64,000 nucleotides of DNA from Verrucomicrobiota bacterium (lineage in GTDB: Bacteria; Verrucomicrobiota; Verrucomicrobiia; Opitutales; Opitutaceae), in contig JAEZGX010000017.1 of assembly GCA_023416735.1 (NCBI GenBank), positions 124,001 through 188,000 on the forward strand, in the 5' to 3' direction. Each line of letters opens with the position of its first letter. Within the stretch, counting starts at the first letter, position 1. Positions 37,042 to 45,936 of the stretch are shown here, one piece after another. The position numbers were made by a program, and so were the translations under genes. The notes beneath the pieces were generated by a model. The model made no database searches. It had not been told where the DNA came from and worked only from the letters and a program-made list of their open reading frames with translations.

Positions 37042-38520
37042 TCAGGGAAGGATGGTCACGATCACACGCCGGTAGCGAGTCAATGCCGGCGAACCCTTGT
37101 CGGTGACCTTGAGAATGAAATGCGCGTCGCGTGGAGCGCTTACCGTCGGCGCCTTCACCGGAACCCAGTAGATGTTCGCCGCGTAGATGTGCGTTTTGAT
37201 CTCCTCTTCCCACCCGCCGATTTCGGGGTAGTGAAACCAAAGATAGCTCAGGCTGTCGCCGTCCGGATCCGTCGTGCCGAGTGCGCTCAGATTGAATACC
37301 TCGCCGGAGCGCACCGTGAAACGGTCCGGATGATCGAGGCGCGGAACAGGCGGATGGTTGGCCTCGGCATAGGGTTGCGTGGCCCAATCCATGCGCGCCG
37401 CAAAATCGTTTTGAAACTCGTCCCGCCAGCGCCAGAGCGTGACCTTCACATCCTTGAACGTGCGCTTTGACGGCACAAAGGCCCGGCGAAACTCCTGCGG
37501 CTCGACCGGCGCATACACATCCACCGCATTGGTCCAAATCGGACGCGTCTCCGCCACATACGGTATGCCGATAAAGCCACTCAGATCGAGCGTGGCGGGA
37601 TCCGGAATCTTCAACTCGTAACGTCCGCCCCAACCGCCCCAGTCGGGCTGGTCGGGCACGTTGAGCCCGTTGGGAATGAGCCCGAGAAACGACGGCGTGT
37701 CGCCTTCCAATCCGTAAGACACATCTGGATACGCAGCCCCGAGCGGACCATGCCCCTGTTGGATATGCTCCCGCAGCCAGGGATTGCTGACGGTCGTGTT
37801 ATCGATGCCGTCGATCGGCGCGGTGATCGCGATCCAGATGCTCGCACCATAGCCGCCCGGGCTGACGATGTAGAACAGATCCGGAAACTCGCGGCGAATC
37901 CAGGGACCGGCGTCGTCCTGGTCGGAGATGGTGTAAACACGTAGCTTCGCGATCAGTCGCGCCGCCTCGTCGGGCTCGTTCGTCGCTCGGATCGTGTGCA
38001 ACGCCTGCGCGAGCGTGTTCACGCCGCCCCACACCGCCACCCAGAGCGGACGCGGATCCGGAGATTGAAGCGCCGCGATAATCGCGCGAGAGCCCGACGA
38101 GTCCCGCCCGTCGCCGATTGCAGCAACGCCGGCCTGCGGCTGGCCTTCGGCTACGAGCGACTGCAGGTGCTCGACCGTCGGATAACCTAGCTCGTGCAGC
38201 AACAGGTTATCGCGCACTTCTCCGTAGGTATCGATGATGCGCCTGATCGAATCCGCATGAAGCGTCCGGGGCTTGTGCACCGAAGTGGTGGCAACCAAGC
38301 CCGTGAGATCGATCTGATTCGAGTAAAGCAGCAGCCGGATGAGCGATTGAGCGTCATCCGGATCCGCTTCGATATCCGTCAGCACCAGCAATCGCTGCTT
38401 CGGCCCGATCGCCGCGTCTTCTGGCGATTTTGCCTCTGTCGCAAGCGTCGCGAGCGGGCCGAGTAGCGCCGCGCTCGCGCCAAGGAAACAGCACCGGCGA
38501 AACAGCCGAAGAGGCTTCAA
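37042..38520 (-). CDS. DUF1593 (nucleoside hydrolase-like) exported protein
   Basis: The protein is 492 residues from a TTG at 38520 that overlaps the TGA of the GH43 gene upstream. It has a GGAAG-type ribosome site just before it and gives a good signal peptide (MKPLRLFRRC onward). A GTG at 38547 would add nine residues. The N-terminal domain has LTDIEADPDDAQSLIRLLLY, an Asp-rich calcium-binding start like inosine-uridine nucleoside hydrolases, and VAVWGGVNTLAQAL. An Ig-like C-terminal domain (about 395-490) follows. DUF1593 proteins are often found with carbohydrate-degrading enzymes; the substrate is unknown. It sits between two GH43 genes. Confidence 0.88.
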   Translation of the reverse strand: MKPLRLFRRCCFLGASAALLGPLATLATEAKSPEDAAIGPKQRLLVLTDIEADPDDAQSLIRLLLYSNQIDLTGLVATTSVHKPRTLHADSIRRIIDTYGEVRDNLLLHELGYPTVEHLQSLVAEGQPQAGVAAIGDGRDSSGSRAIIAALQSPDPRPLWVAVWGGVNTLAQALHTIRATNEPDEAARLIAKLRVYTISDQDDAGPWIRREFPDLFYIVSPGGYGASIWIAITAPIDGIDNTTVSNPWLREHIQQGHGPLGAAYPDVSYGLEGDTPSFLGLIPNGLNVPDQPDWGGWGGRYELKIPDPATLDLSGFIGIPYVAETRPIWTNAVDVYAPVEPQEFRRAFVPSKRTFKDVKVTLWRWRDEFQNDFAARMDWATQPYAEANHPPVPRLDHPDRFTVRSGEVFNLSALGTTDPDGDSLSYLWFHYPEIGGWEEEIKTHIYAANIYWVPVKAPTVSAPRDAHFILKVTDKGSPALTRYRRVIVTILP

Positions 38521-40622
38521 AGCGAGACTTCTTCCCAGCGAAAACACGTGCCTTCCTTACGACCGGGAGCCGCGCCGGGCGAGTCCGCCTTCGTAAGTCC
38601 TCCGCTCCTCGGTTCCGCGTGAACATGCCGATGCGTGACGAGCGACAACAACATGACTTCGTCGCGCATCATGTCCTGCCATTGAAAACTCGACGCCGTC
38701 TCGTCCGGCGACTTCAGCAGCCGCACATCACCCATGCCGCCGACGCCAGTCACCGTAACGAAGCCGCTGCCATCCGCCGCCTCGAGCGCCACCCGACCCA
38801 GCCCGCGATCGATCACGCGGAAATGCGCAGCGGGCGTCGATGCCGATGGCGCGCCGAGCGGCACCGGACGAAGCATGCCATTCCACGCCACGAGGCGGGT
38901 GTCATCGGCCAGGCTGGTCAGCGTGATCGTCTTGCCGATCGGAATGCGATCGCCGCGCCCGTTTACCTGGGGCTCGACCACGGTGAAGCGATCGAAATCC
39001 GCGTGCCCGCCCGGCCGCCCGCTGGTGTTGTAGGCAAAAAGCGAATATCGCACGCCCTGGAAGGTCTTGAGCTGAAACACCATCGTGAACGCCTGGCCGA
39101 GCGGCACGAAGGTCGCGCCGTCCGTGCTGTAGCTGAACGTCGCCTGCTCCGACATGAAGTCGCAGGCGGCGCGCAACCACACGCGAGTCGCCCCCTGCGG
39201 CAGCGGAGCCGTCGCGGTTTCGCCCGTGCGCTCGTCGAATTGCGCGATCGTCACTCCCGTTTCGTTGCGCGTGACCCCGATCCAGGCATACGGATGATTG
39301 AGCAACGCCAATCCAGCCACGTCGCCCGGCTTCAATCCCGTAACGTCGAGTTCCGCGGTCGGTATCGACTCCGGCCCTACGGCTCGCTGCGTCAGCGTAT
39401 TTCTCGCCGTCCAGAAATTCTTCGCCGGCTGCGTCTGCAAACGCAGGAAACCCGCGCGCGCTCCGAGCGACCACTTCGAGTCCTCGGGCACGTGATTCCA
39501 TTGCCAGACGGGATTCAATTTCGGCCCGTTAAACTCGTCGTCGCGCGCGTAAGGTGCGCTCCGCTCCGACGGTGTGTCCGTCTTCGGTTTCACCCAGGTT
39601 CGCGGCGTGCGCAGCAGATTTCCGGGCAGACCGAAATAGGGCCAGCCGTCTTTCCATGTCACCGGCGACAGGCAGGTGAGCCGCCCGATGGAGTTGTGGT
39701 CCATCATCGAAAAACCCCACCACTCGCCCGCGGGCGTCTGCACGATGCCACCCTGGTGCATCGGAATCGCGCCCGTCTGTTCCCGCTGCGGCGGCACGAG
39801 TTCGAATCCTGGCTCGCCGCGCCCCATCCCACGCAGGCGCCACCCATTGCCTTCACCGAAGGTTTCCTCTGCGCTGATGGTCGTGATTTCGTAAGGCCCT
39901 TCAGGACGATCGGCGCGCGCGCACACCATGTAGCCCACCGGATTGTAGTTCGCGCTGATAATGTAGTAGCGGCCGTCGATCTTGTAGAAATGCGCGCCCT
40001 CGCCCATCCCGCTGCCTTTCGGAATCAGCGTGCGTTGCGTCTCTTTCTTGATGTCACTCAGGTCCGGCTTCATCTCGGCGAACTGCAGGCCATCGTATCC
40101 CCAAACTACATACACCTTGCCGTCGTCATCGAAGAGCACCGAGAGGTCGTGCAGCGAGCTGTCCAACTCCTGGTGTTTCCAGGGTCCCGCAGGATTCGTG
40201 GCGGTGAAATGCTGCGTCTTTCGGCGGTTCACATTCGTGAAGATGTGAAAGGTTCCGTCGTGATACCGAAAGCACGGCGCCCAGATGCCCTGCCCGTAAA
40301 TCTCACCTTCCTCCAACCGGAATTCGGGACCGAGATCGAGTTTCTCGACGGCGTAGGACATCAGCCGCCAGTTCACGAGATCGCGCGAATGCAACACCGG
40401 CAGCCCGGGCATCGTGTGCATCGTCGTGCCCGTCAGATAAAAATCGTCGCCGACACGAATCAGGTCCGGATCGGAAAATTCGTCGAAAAAGAGCGGATTC
40501 GTGAAGGTGCCGTTACCGTTGTCCGCGGTCCAGGTGCCCGGCGTCGGTGCCGCCGCGAACGACGTGGAGATCAGGGCGACAAAACTTAGCAGCAGGAGGC
40601 GACATTTCGTGATCAGGGACAT
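38517..40622 (-). CDS. Glycoside hydrolase family 43 with C-terminal beta-sandwich domains
   Basis: The protein is 701 residues with a signal peptide (about 1-24). The GH43 propeller runs from about 38 to 340: FSDPDLIRVGDDFYLTGTTM (catalytic base Asp), WAPCFRYHDGTFHIF, LHDLSVLFDDDGKVYVVWG (second Asp) and MGEGAHFYKIDGRYY (probable acid Glu). A GH43_C2-like beta-sandwich (about 370-560) and a further C-terminal domain follow. The layout matches exo-acting beta-xylosidase/arabinofuranosidase types. It overlaps the next gene by 4 nt and is first in the minus-strand GH43-DUF1593-GH43 operon. Confidence 0.92.
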   Translation of the reverse strand: MSLITKCRLLLLSFVALISTSFAAAPTPGTWTADNGNGTFTNPLFFDEFSDPDLIRVGDDFYLTGTTMHTMPGLPVLHSRDLVNWRLMSYAVEKLDLGPEFRLEEGEIYGQGIWAPCFRYHDGTFHIFTNVNRRKTQHFTATNPAGPWKHQELDSSLHDLSVLFDDDGKVYVVWGYDGLQFAEMKPDLSDIKKETQRTLIPKGSGMGEGAHFYKIDGRYYIISANYNPVGYMVCARADRPEGPYEITTISAEETFGEGNGWRLRGMGRGEPGFELVPPQREQTGAIPMHQGGIVQTPAGEWWGFSMMDHNSIGRLTCLSPVTWKDGWPYFGLPGNLLRTPRTWVKPKTDTPSERSAPYARDDEFNGPKLNPVWQWNHVPEDSKWSLGARAGFLRLQTQPAKNFWTARNTLTQRAVGPESIPTAELDVTGLKPGDVAGLALLNHPYAWIGVTRNETGVTIAQFDERTGETATAPLPQGATRVWLRAACDFMSEQATFSYSTDGATFVPLGQAFTMVFQLKTFQGVRYSLFAYNTSGRPGGHADFDRFTVVEPQVNGRGDRIPIGKTITLTSLADDTRLVAWNGMLRPVPLGAPSASTPAAHFRVIDRGLGRVALEAADGSGFVTVTGVGGMGDVRLLKSPDETASSFQWQDMMRDEVMLLSLVTHRHVHAEPRSGGLTKADSPGAAPGRKEGTCFRWEEVSL

Positions 40623-40732
40623 GAGAATTTTGAACGGGGTAAAGGGGTTGCGCGGCGGACTCCACCAAGGCGGTGATGGGGCGGCGATTATGTAGGGTAA
40701 GGAAATCCGCCTGGCTCAAGCTGTCATTGGAT

Positions 40733-40746
40733 ATAGTTGCAGCTAT
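40733..40746. promoter_or_regulatory. Imperfect palindrome in divergent promoter region
   Basis: ATAGTTGCAGCTAT lies in the 178-bp gap between the GH43 gene (minus, start 40622) and the VCBS lipoprotein gene (plus, 40801). Twelve of 14 positions are symmetric. It could be an operator for either gene; chance is not excluded. Confidence 0.3.
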
Positions 40747-40800
40747 TTCACGGGACAGACGGTCGCTTTACGTTCCACCATCCGTGCAACTGACACCTTC

Positions 40801-42117
40801 GTGAAGCCCAGACTCGTTCAAACGATGTTCGCGCAGCTGAGCCCCGTTCGATCCCTTTGCCTGTTCGGCGGATTGCTGTTTCTCGTCGCCGGCTGCTCGC
40901 GCGACGATGCGACACCTTCGCTCGCTCCCACGCGGTCCACGCCGAAGATCGATCCAAATCTCACCTTCGTCCCAACGCCGCTCGGCGCGCCGGCCTCCGA
41001 TTTTGGCCGGCCGATGGTCACTCACGTGAACATCGTCGATCTCGACCGCGATGGTTTGCCCGACGTGCTGTATTGCGATGCCCGCCTCAACACCGTGCGC
41101 TGGATTCACCAATCGCCTCGAGGCATTTTCAACGAACACATCATCGCTGAAAACATCGCCGGCCCCGCGCACGTGGAAGCCGCCGATCTCAATGGCACCG
41201 GTCGGCTTGACGTGCTGGTCGCGAGCATGGGGCAAATTCTTCCCAACAACGATCGCATCGGCGCCGTCATCGTGCTCGAGAATCTCGACAATCAGCGCTT
41301 TCACCGTCGCGTGCTGCTCGAAAACACGGCGCGCGTCACCGATGTCCGGGCCGCCAATCTTCACGCGCACGCCGATGGTCGCCTCGATCTCATCGTCGGC
41401 CAGTTTGGCGGCGTGCAGGGCGAGACACGGGTCATGAAAAACGAGGGCGACTGGCAATTCACCAGCCGCGTCGTCAACGTGCTCTCCGGCTGTGTGAACG
41501 TTCCCGTGGCTGACTTTAACGGCGACGGCGTCCCTGACTTCGCCGCATTGATTTCGCAGGAGTGGGAGGAAGTTCACTTGTTTCTCAACCGCGGCCCGGG
41601 ACAACTCCAGGAATCGATCGTGTGGGGTTCCACCAACGAGGATTACGGCAGCAGCGGTCTCGCCGTCGCCGATGTTAACCGCGACGGAAAACCCGACCTG
41701 ATCTACACCAACGGCGACGGTTTCGACTACGCCATGCAGGCGCCGCGCCGCTGGCACGGCATGCAATGGCTGGAAAATCGCGGTAACGGCTTCTTCAAGT
41801 TCCACCGCGTCGGCGATTTTCCCGGCGCTTACGGTCCGAACGCCGCGGATCTCAACGGCGATGGGACCATCGATCTCCTCGCCGTGAGTTGTCTCGCCGA
41901 CTGGAGCGATCCGAAATCGGTTTCGATGATGGCTTGGTTGAACGACGGCGATGGAAACTTTACTCCGGTCGTCCTCGCCCACCGGCCCATTCAGCTCGTC
42001 ACCGCCGCGGTGGGCGACCTCGACGGCGACAATATTCCTGAAATCGTGACCGGCGGTTTCCACGGCCTTCCGCCTTTCGAGGAAACCAGCAACATCACCC
42101 TGTGGCGAAGACAGTGA
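40801..42117 (+). CDS. VCBS/FG-GAP repeat lipoprotein
   Basis: The protein is 438 residues from a GTG at 40801; an ATG at 40825 is an alternative. A lipoprotein signal with lipobox LVAGC is at about 28-32, so the mature protein should be membrane-tethered. The rest is VCBS/FG-GAP beta-propeller repeats with Asp-rich calcium loops: DLDRDGLPDVL, DLNGTGRLDVL, DFNGDGVPDFA, DVNRDGKPDLI, DLNGDGTIDLL, DLDGDNIPEIV. Such propellers bind partners or carbohydrates. The downstream TPR gene overlaps its stop, a pairing that suggests a two-protein envelope module. Confidence 0.88.
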   Translation: MKPRLVQTMFAQLSPVRSLCLFGGLLFLVAGCSRDDATPSLAPTRSTPKIDPNLTFVPTPLGAPASDFGRPMVTHVNIVDLDRDGLPDVLYCDARLNTVRWIHQSPRGIFNEHIIAENIAGPAHVEAADLNGTGRLDVLVASMGQILPNNDRIGAVIVLENLDNQRFHRRVLLENTARVTDVRAANLHAHADGRLDLIVGQFGGVQGETRVMKNEGDWQFTSRVVNVLSGCVNVPVADFNGDGVPDFAALISQEWEEVHLFLNRGPGQLQESIVWGSTNEDYGSSGLAVADVNRDGKPDLIYTNGDGFDYAMQAPRRWHGMQWLENRGNGFFKFHRVGDFPGAYGPNAADLNGDGTIDLLAVSCLADWSDPKSVSMMAWLNDGDGNFTPVVLAHRPIQLVTAAVGDLDGDNIPEIVTGGFHGLPPFEETSNITLWRRQ

Positions 42118-43910
42118 AACGAGAATCTCCCGTATCCGCAGTGCCACGACAGAAGCGTCGAGCGTTTCTCCTGCTCGGCGGCGCGGGCCTCCTCGTTGCC
42201 TTCGGTGGCATCGCAACGTGGACGTGGCACGAACGCCCCTCCGCAGCGGCGGTGAGCGAGGCGTTGCCTGCCCGTCCCCCACTCGCGCCGCACGCCGAGA
42301 TTCTGGGACGCCGGCTAACCGAGGCAGAAGAAAAAGCCCGGAAGTCCGCGACTGCGATCGACGGGATGATCGAACTCGGCCGGCTGTATCACGCCAACGA
42401 CTTCATCCCGGAAGCGGACGCGTGCTGGCAGTGGTTGAAGAACCGGCAACCGCGAGAAGCGAAATGGACCTACTATCTCGCAGATCTTCGTCGCATGGAG
42501 AGCGACTACGCAGGAAACGTCGCATTGCTCGAAGCAACGCTCGCCCTCGCCCCCGATTACTCGCCCGCACATCTGCAGCTCGCGAATCTCGCGTTCAAGT
42601 CCGGCGATCTCGAAACCGCTGGTCGATACTACCGTGATCGGCTGAAGGCGCTGCCGCAGGATCCCTACGCGCGACTCGGACAGGCGCGGATTGCGTTGCA
42701 ACAAGGACAACCCAACGAAGCGAAGCGTCTGCTCGAAGAGCTGTTGAAGGACTCGCCGCATTTTTCCAGCGGTCACAATCTCTATGCCGAACTTCTCGCC
42801 ACCGCCGGCGACGAAGCCGGCGCCAACCGCCATCGCTGGCTCGGTCGGGAAACGCTGCGCTACCGCGAACCGGACGATCCGTGGCTCGATGAGCTGCGAG
42901 CGTGGTGTTACGACTACGATCGTCTCTGCGTGTTCGGCACCGTCGAACTGCAAACGGAACAGCTCGACCAGGCAGTCACGTGGTTCGAACGTGCCATCGA
43001 GATCCAACCCAACCGTTCCGAGGCCTACGAGTTGCTGGCCAGCGTGTATTTGAAAAAGAATGACGCCGCGCGGACGGTTCGTCTGCTGGACAACGCGCTG
43101 CCTCGCATTGAACGCACGAAGTCGGCGGGAGTTTTCGCGTTGCTGAGCCAGGCTCATCGCCAGTTGAAACGGCCGGCCGACGCGTTGCGCGTGGCCCAAC
43201 AGGGCATCGATCAAATCGGCTCCCGGCCCGAACTTCTCGCTGAGCTTGCTTCGTCGCTCGCCGATGCCGGCCGGCACGAGGAAGCCGTGCAACGTTGGCA
43301 GGAGGCCCTCGCGAAAAGTCCCGGCGATGCCGGCATGAATTTCAATCTGGCGAAATCGTTTCTCGTTCTCCGCCGGCTCGACGACGCCCTCGCGGCGCTC
43401 GATCGCTCGCTCACGCTTCGCCCCACTTACCTGCCCACGCTGCTCTTGCGGGGCGAGATCGAGCTACAGGCAAATCACCTGGATGCGGCGGAAAAATACC
43501 TGCGACCGGCCTTCGAATTCCATCCCGAGGACCCTCAAACCCGGCGGCTGCTGGCCCGCTGGCATTTGCAACGAGGCGCCGCGGCCGAGGCGCGCCGCGA
43601 CACCGACGCCGCCGAACAGAATTATCGCGACGGCCTCGGGCTTGACGCGAACCAGCCTGAACTGCTCGTCCGGCTCGGACTGCTTTATTTGCTTACTCAA
43701 CGCGCCACCGAGGCGATCGAGCCGCTCGCGTCGTTTCATCGGCTGCAGCCGGAGAGCGCTCCCGGCTGTCTCTTCTTGGGACAAGCTTACGCGGCGACGA
43801 ACCAACGCGAAAAAGCCCGCGAAGTCCTGACGAAAGGCGAACAACTCGCCGACCGCGCCGGCAACACGAGGATCGCGAACGAATGCCGCGCACTGCTGCA
43901 GCGCTTATAA
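42114..43910 (+). CDS. TPR protein with N-terminal membrane anchor
   Basis: The protein is 598 residues from a GTG at 42114 that overlaps the TGA of the VCBS gene by 4 nt; a GTG at 42102 is an alternative. An N-terminal anchor (RRAFLLLGGAGLLVAFGGIATW) is followed by at least ten TPRs, such as FERAIEIQPNRSEAYELLASVYLKKND (in part) and AVQRWQEALAKSPGDAGMNF. It is most likely periplasmic and tethered. It is co-transcribed with the VCBS lipoprotein. Function unknown. An extragenic hairpin follows the stop by 7 bp. Confidence 0.87.
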   Translation: MKRESPVSAVPRQKRRAFLLLGGAGLLVAFGGIATWTWHERPSAAAVSEALPARPPLAPHAEILGRRLTEAEEKARKSATAIDGMIELGRLYHANDFIPEADACWQWLKNRQPREAKWTYYLADLRRMESDYAGNVALLEATLALAPDYSPAHLQLANLAFKSGDLETAGRYYRDRLKALPQDPYARLGQARIALQQGQPNEAKRLLEELLKDSPHFSSGHNLYAELLATAGDEAGANRHRWLGRETLRYREPDDPWLDELRAWCYDYDRLCVFGTVELQTEQLDQAVTWFERAIEIQPNRSEAYELLASVYLKKNDAARTVRLLDNALPRIERTKSAGVFALLSQAHRQLKRPADALRVAQQGIDQIGSRPELLAELASSLADAGRHEEAVQRWQEALAKSPGDAGMNFNLAKSFLVLRRLDDALAALDRSLTLRPTYLPTLLLRGEIELQANHLDAAEKYLRPAFEFHPEDPQTRRLLARWHLQRGAAAEARRDTDAAEQNYRDGLGLDANQPELLVRLGLLYLLTQRATEAIEPLASFHRLQPESAPGCLFLGQAYAATNQREKAREVLTKGEQLADRAGNTRIANECRALLQRL

Positions 43911-43917
43911 CCGACAC

Positions 43918-43942
43918 GGCGGCAGGCTTTATGCCTGCCGCC
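43918..43942. terminator. Perfect 10-bp hairpin between convergent genes
   Basis: GGCGGCAGGC (43918-43927), loop TTTAT, then GCCTGCCGCC (43933-43942). It lies in the 45-bp gap between the convergent TPR and GH97 genes, so it can serve both strands. It lacks a strong T run. A related half-site, CGGCAGGCTT, occurs at 30620-30629 just after another stop codon. Confidence 0.6.
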
Positions 43943-43955
43943 TTCGACCCGAAAC

Positions 43956-45890
43956 TTACTCGAACAGCACCGCGCCGCCATTCGGCGCCAGCGTCAGTTT
44001 GATTTTCCCGTCCGCGGCGACCGTCACCTTTTTCGTCGCCGCCTCGCGGCCGTCCGCTTGGTCGTGAATCAACGTCAGCGTGCGGCCCGCGAGGAACGGA
44101 ATCGAAAGCGCGAGTTCCTTCCGCGTGTTTTCGCCATTGGTTGCGGCCACATACCACGTATCGCCGCTGCGCCGCGCGAGCGCGACGTCCCGACCGGGGT
44201 AACCCGCCAGATAGCGAACGTCGTCCCAGCCAGCAGGAACACGTTTCAGAAAATCGATCACGAACGCGGGTTGTTCATCGAGATTGTTGGGCGTCAATCC
44301 GACGTGCTGCAGCGGCGACTGGTAGAGCACCATCGTCGCGAGCTGAAACGCATCCGTCGTCCGTCGCAGATTGCCCTTGTCCGCCTCGCGGTGAAACCGC
44401 GCGTTCAACACCAGCGGACCGTAGTCCATTGCCGACACGGGGTTTCTGACCAAGGAAAAGATCGTGCTGTTGAACGCCTCCTGGTCGGCGAAGCCTTGCG
44501 AGAAAATCAGGTTCTCCGAGGCCGTCACCGCTTCGCTCGTCATGTGATTTGGATACATGCGTTCCCAGCCGCGCGGCAGCGTCGCGCCGTGGAAATTGAG
44601 CATCAACCCGTGCGCATTGGCGTCGGTGAGGATGTCTTCGTAGAGCTTCATCGTCACCTGCTTGTCGCCGCCGAAGAAATCGACCTTCAGGCCCTTCACC
44701 CCGATGGATTTCAGCCACGCCATCTCACGCTGGCGGGCGGGCGCGCTGTCCATGAGATTGCGCGGGGTTTGCGGCGCGTCGTTCCAGGCGCCGTTCGAGT
44801 TATACCAGAGCAGCACGTCCACCTTCTTGGAACGAGCATCGGCGACGAGTTCAGCGAGTTTTTCGCGGCCGAGATTCGTGTCCCACATCGCGTCGATGAG
44901 GATGTATTCGTAGCCCATCTTCGCGGCGAGATCGATGAACGTGCGCTGGTCGGCTTCGTTCATGCTGTCATCCTGCCACACCAGCCAGCTCCAGGTCGCG
45001 CGGCCGGGCCGATACGATTGCGATGCTTCGTAGAGCGGCTTCACGACGTCGGTCGCGACGGTGCTTTCGACGATCGGCGCGAGCGTGCGGCCAATCGTGA
45101 GCGTTCGCCACGGCGTCAACAACGGCAGCGCCGCCGACACCGTCGCATCGCCCACGCCCGCATTTTCTTCCGCCTCGGGAAACGCGATGGGATATAAACC
45201 CGCCGCAGTGGGCTCGCCCAGACGCGACCCCACGTAGTGGCTAGACACACCGGTTTCAGAAACAAGCACCCAGCCATCGTCGCCAATCCGAAATAGCGCC
45301 GGAAACGTGAAGCCGAGACCGTGCGGCGACTTCGTTCCAACGGGAACATCGATTTTGTAGGCTTCTTCGTAGCTCGGTTTCGAAGCCTTCCATCCCCCGC
45401 CCCACGGCACCTGATGCGTCACAAACGCGGTCGCTTTCGCCGGCAGATCGAAACCGGTCCGCTCGCGTTGAATCACGATCCGTTGTTTCTCGCCCCCCGA
45501 AATGCGGTAAGCGAACGCCACGTCGCGATCGCTCACGCGGAAGATCACTTCGAGATGATCGCCGTTCACATTTGTGAAACGCGCCGTGAGTTCATTGGCG
45601 CGGTAATGCACGTCGCGCACCTTGCCGTGCGGCAGCGTGTAGCGCTCGTCGATCTTAGCCGTGGAGACTTCGCCGGGCTTCAATCCTTCCGCGAAACTGC
45701 CGATACTCGTTTCCAAACCGAGCGGGGACGGCTCGAGGATCGTGCGGCCTTCGTGGGTGACTTGATAGGAGAGCGCGCCGGCTTCGAGAGTCAGCGCAAC
45801 GGCGAGGGTGCCGTCGGGACTGGCGATCTGCTGCGCGCGCAGCGAAAGGCCGAGAGTCAGGGCCAGGATAAGAACGAGAGGATGTTTCAT
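43956..45890 (-). CDS. Glycoside hydrolase family 97 (alpha-galactosidase/alpha-glucosidase type)
   Basis: The protein is 644 residues from the ATG at 45890, where a signal peptide begins (MKHPLVLILALTLGLSLRAQ). The frame is open further upstream without a signal. The N-terminal beta-sandwich spans about 20-270 and the TIM barrel about 270-560. Barrel motifs are YEYILIDAMWDTN, LLWYNSNGAWND, GVKGLKVDFFGGDKQ and LMLNFHGATLPRGWERMYPN. The Asp in KVDFF sits where retaining GH97 members carry their nucleophile, which favours an alpha-galactosidase-like enzyme over the inverting alpha-glucosidases; this is inference from memory. The next gene, GH29, ends 46 bp upstream. Confidence 0.92.
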   Translation of the reverse strand: MKHPLVLILALTLGLSLRAQQIASPDGTLAVALTLEAGALSYQVTHEGRTILEPSPLGLETSIGSFAEGLKPGEVSTAKIDERYTLPHGKVRDVHYRANELTARFTNVNGDHLEVIFRVSDRDVAFAYRISGGEKQRIVIQRERTGFDLPAKATAFVTHQVPWGGGWKASKPSYEEAYKIDVPVGTKSPHGLGFTFPALFRIGDDGWVLVSETGVSSHYVGSRLGEPTAAGLYPIAFPEAEENAGVGDATVSAALPLLTPWRTLTIGRTLAPIVESTVATDVVKPLYEASQSYRPGRATWSWLVWQDDSMNEADQRTFIDLAAKMGYEYILIDAMWDTNLGREKLAELVADARSKKVDVLLWYNSNGAWNDAPQTPRNLMDSAPARQREMAWLKSIGVKGLKVDFFGGDKQVTMKLYEDILTDANAHGLMLNFHGATLPRGWERMYPNHMTSEAVTASENLIFSQGFADQEAFNSTIFSLVRNPVSAMDYGPLVLNARFHREADKGNLRRTTDAFQLATMVLYQSPLQHVGLTPNNLDEQPAFVIDFLKRVPAGWDDVRYLAGYPGRDVALARRSGDTWYVAATNGENTRKELALSIPFLAGRTLTLIHDQADGREAATKKVTVAADGKIKLTLAPNGGAVLFE

Positions 45891-45936
45891 GTGGGTAAAC
45901 GGCTTTGCGCGTAGTGTGATTTCAGATACGGATCGG

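Noticed and set aside
38430..40589. Plus-strand open frame of 719 codons opposite the GH43 gene
   Set aside because: It is Arg/His-rich antisense text; the minus-strand product is a clear GH43 with a signal peptide.
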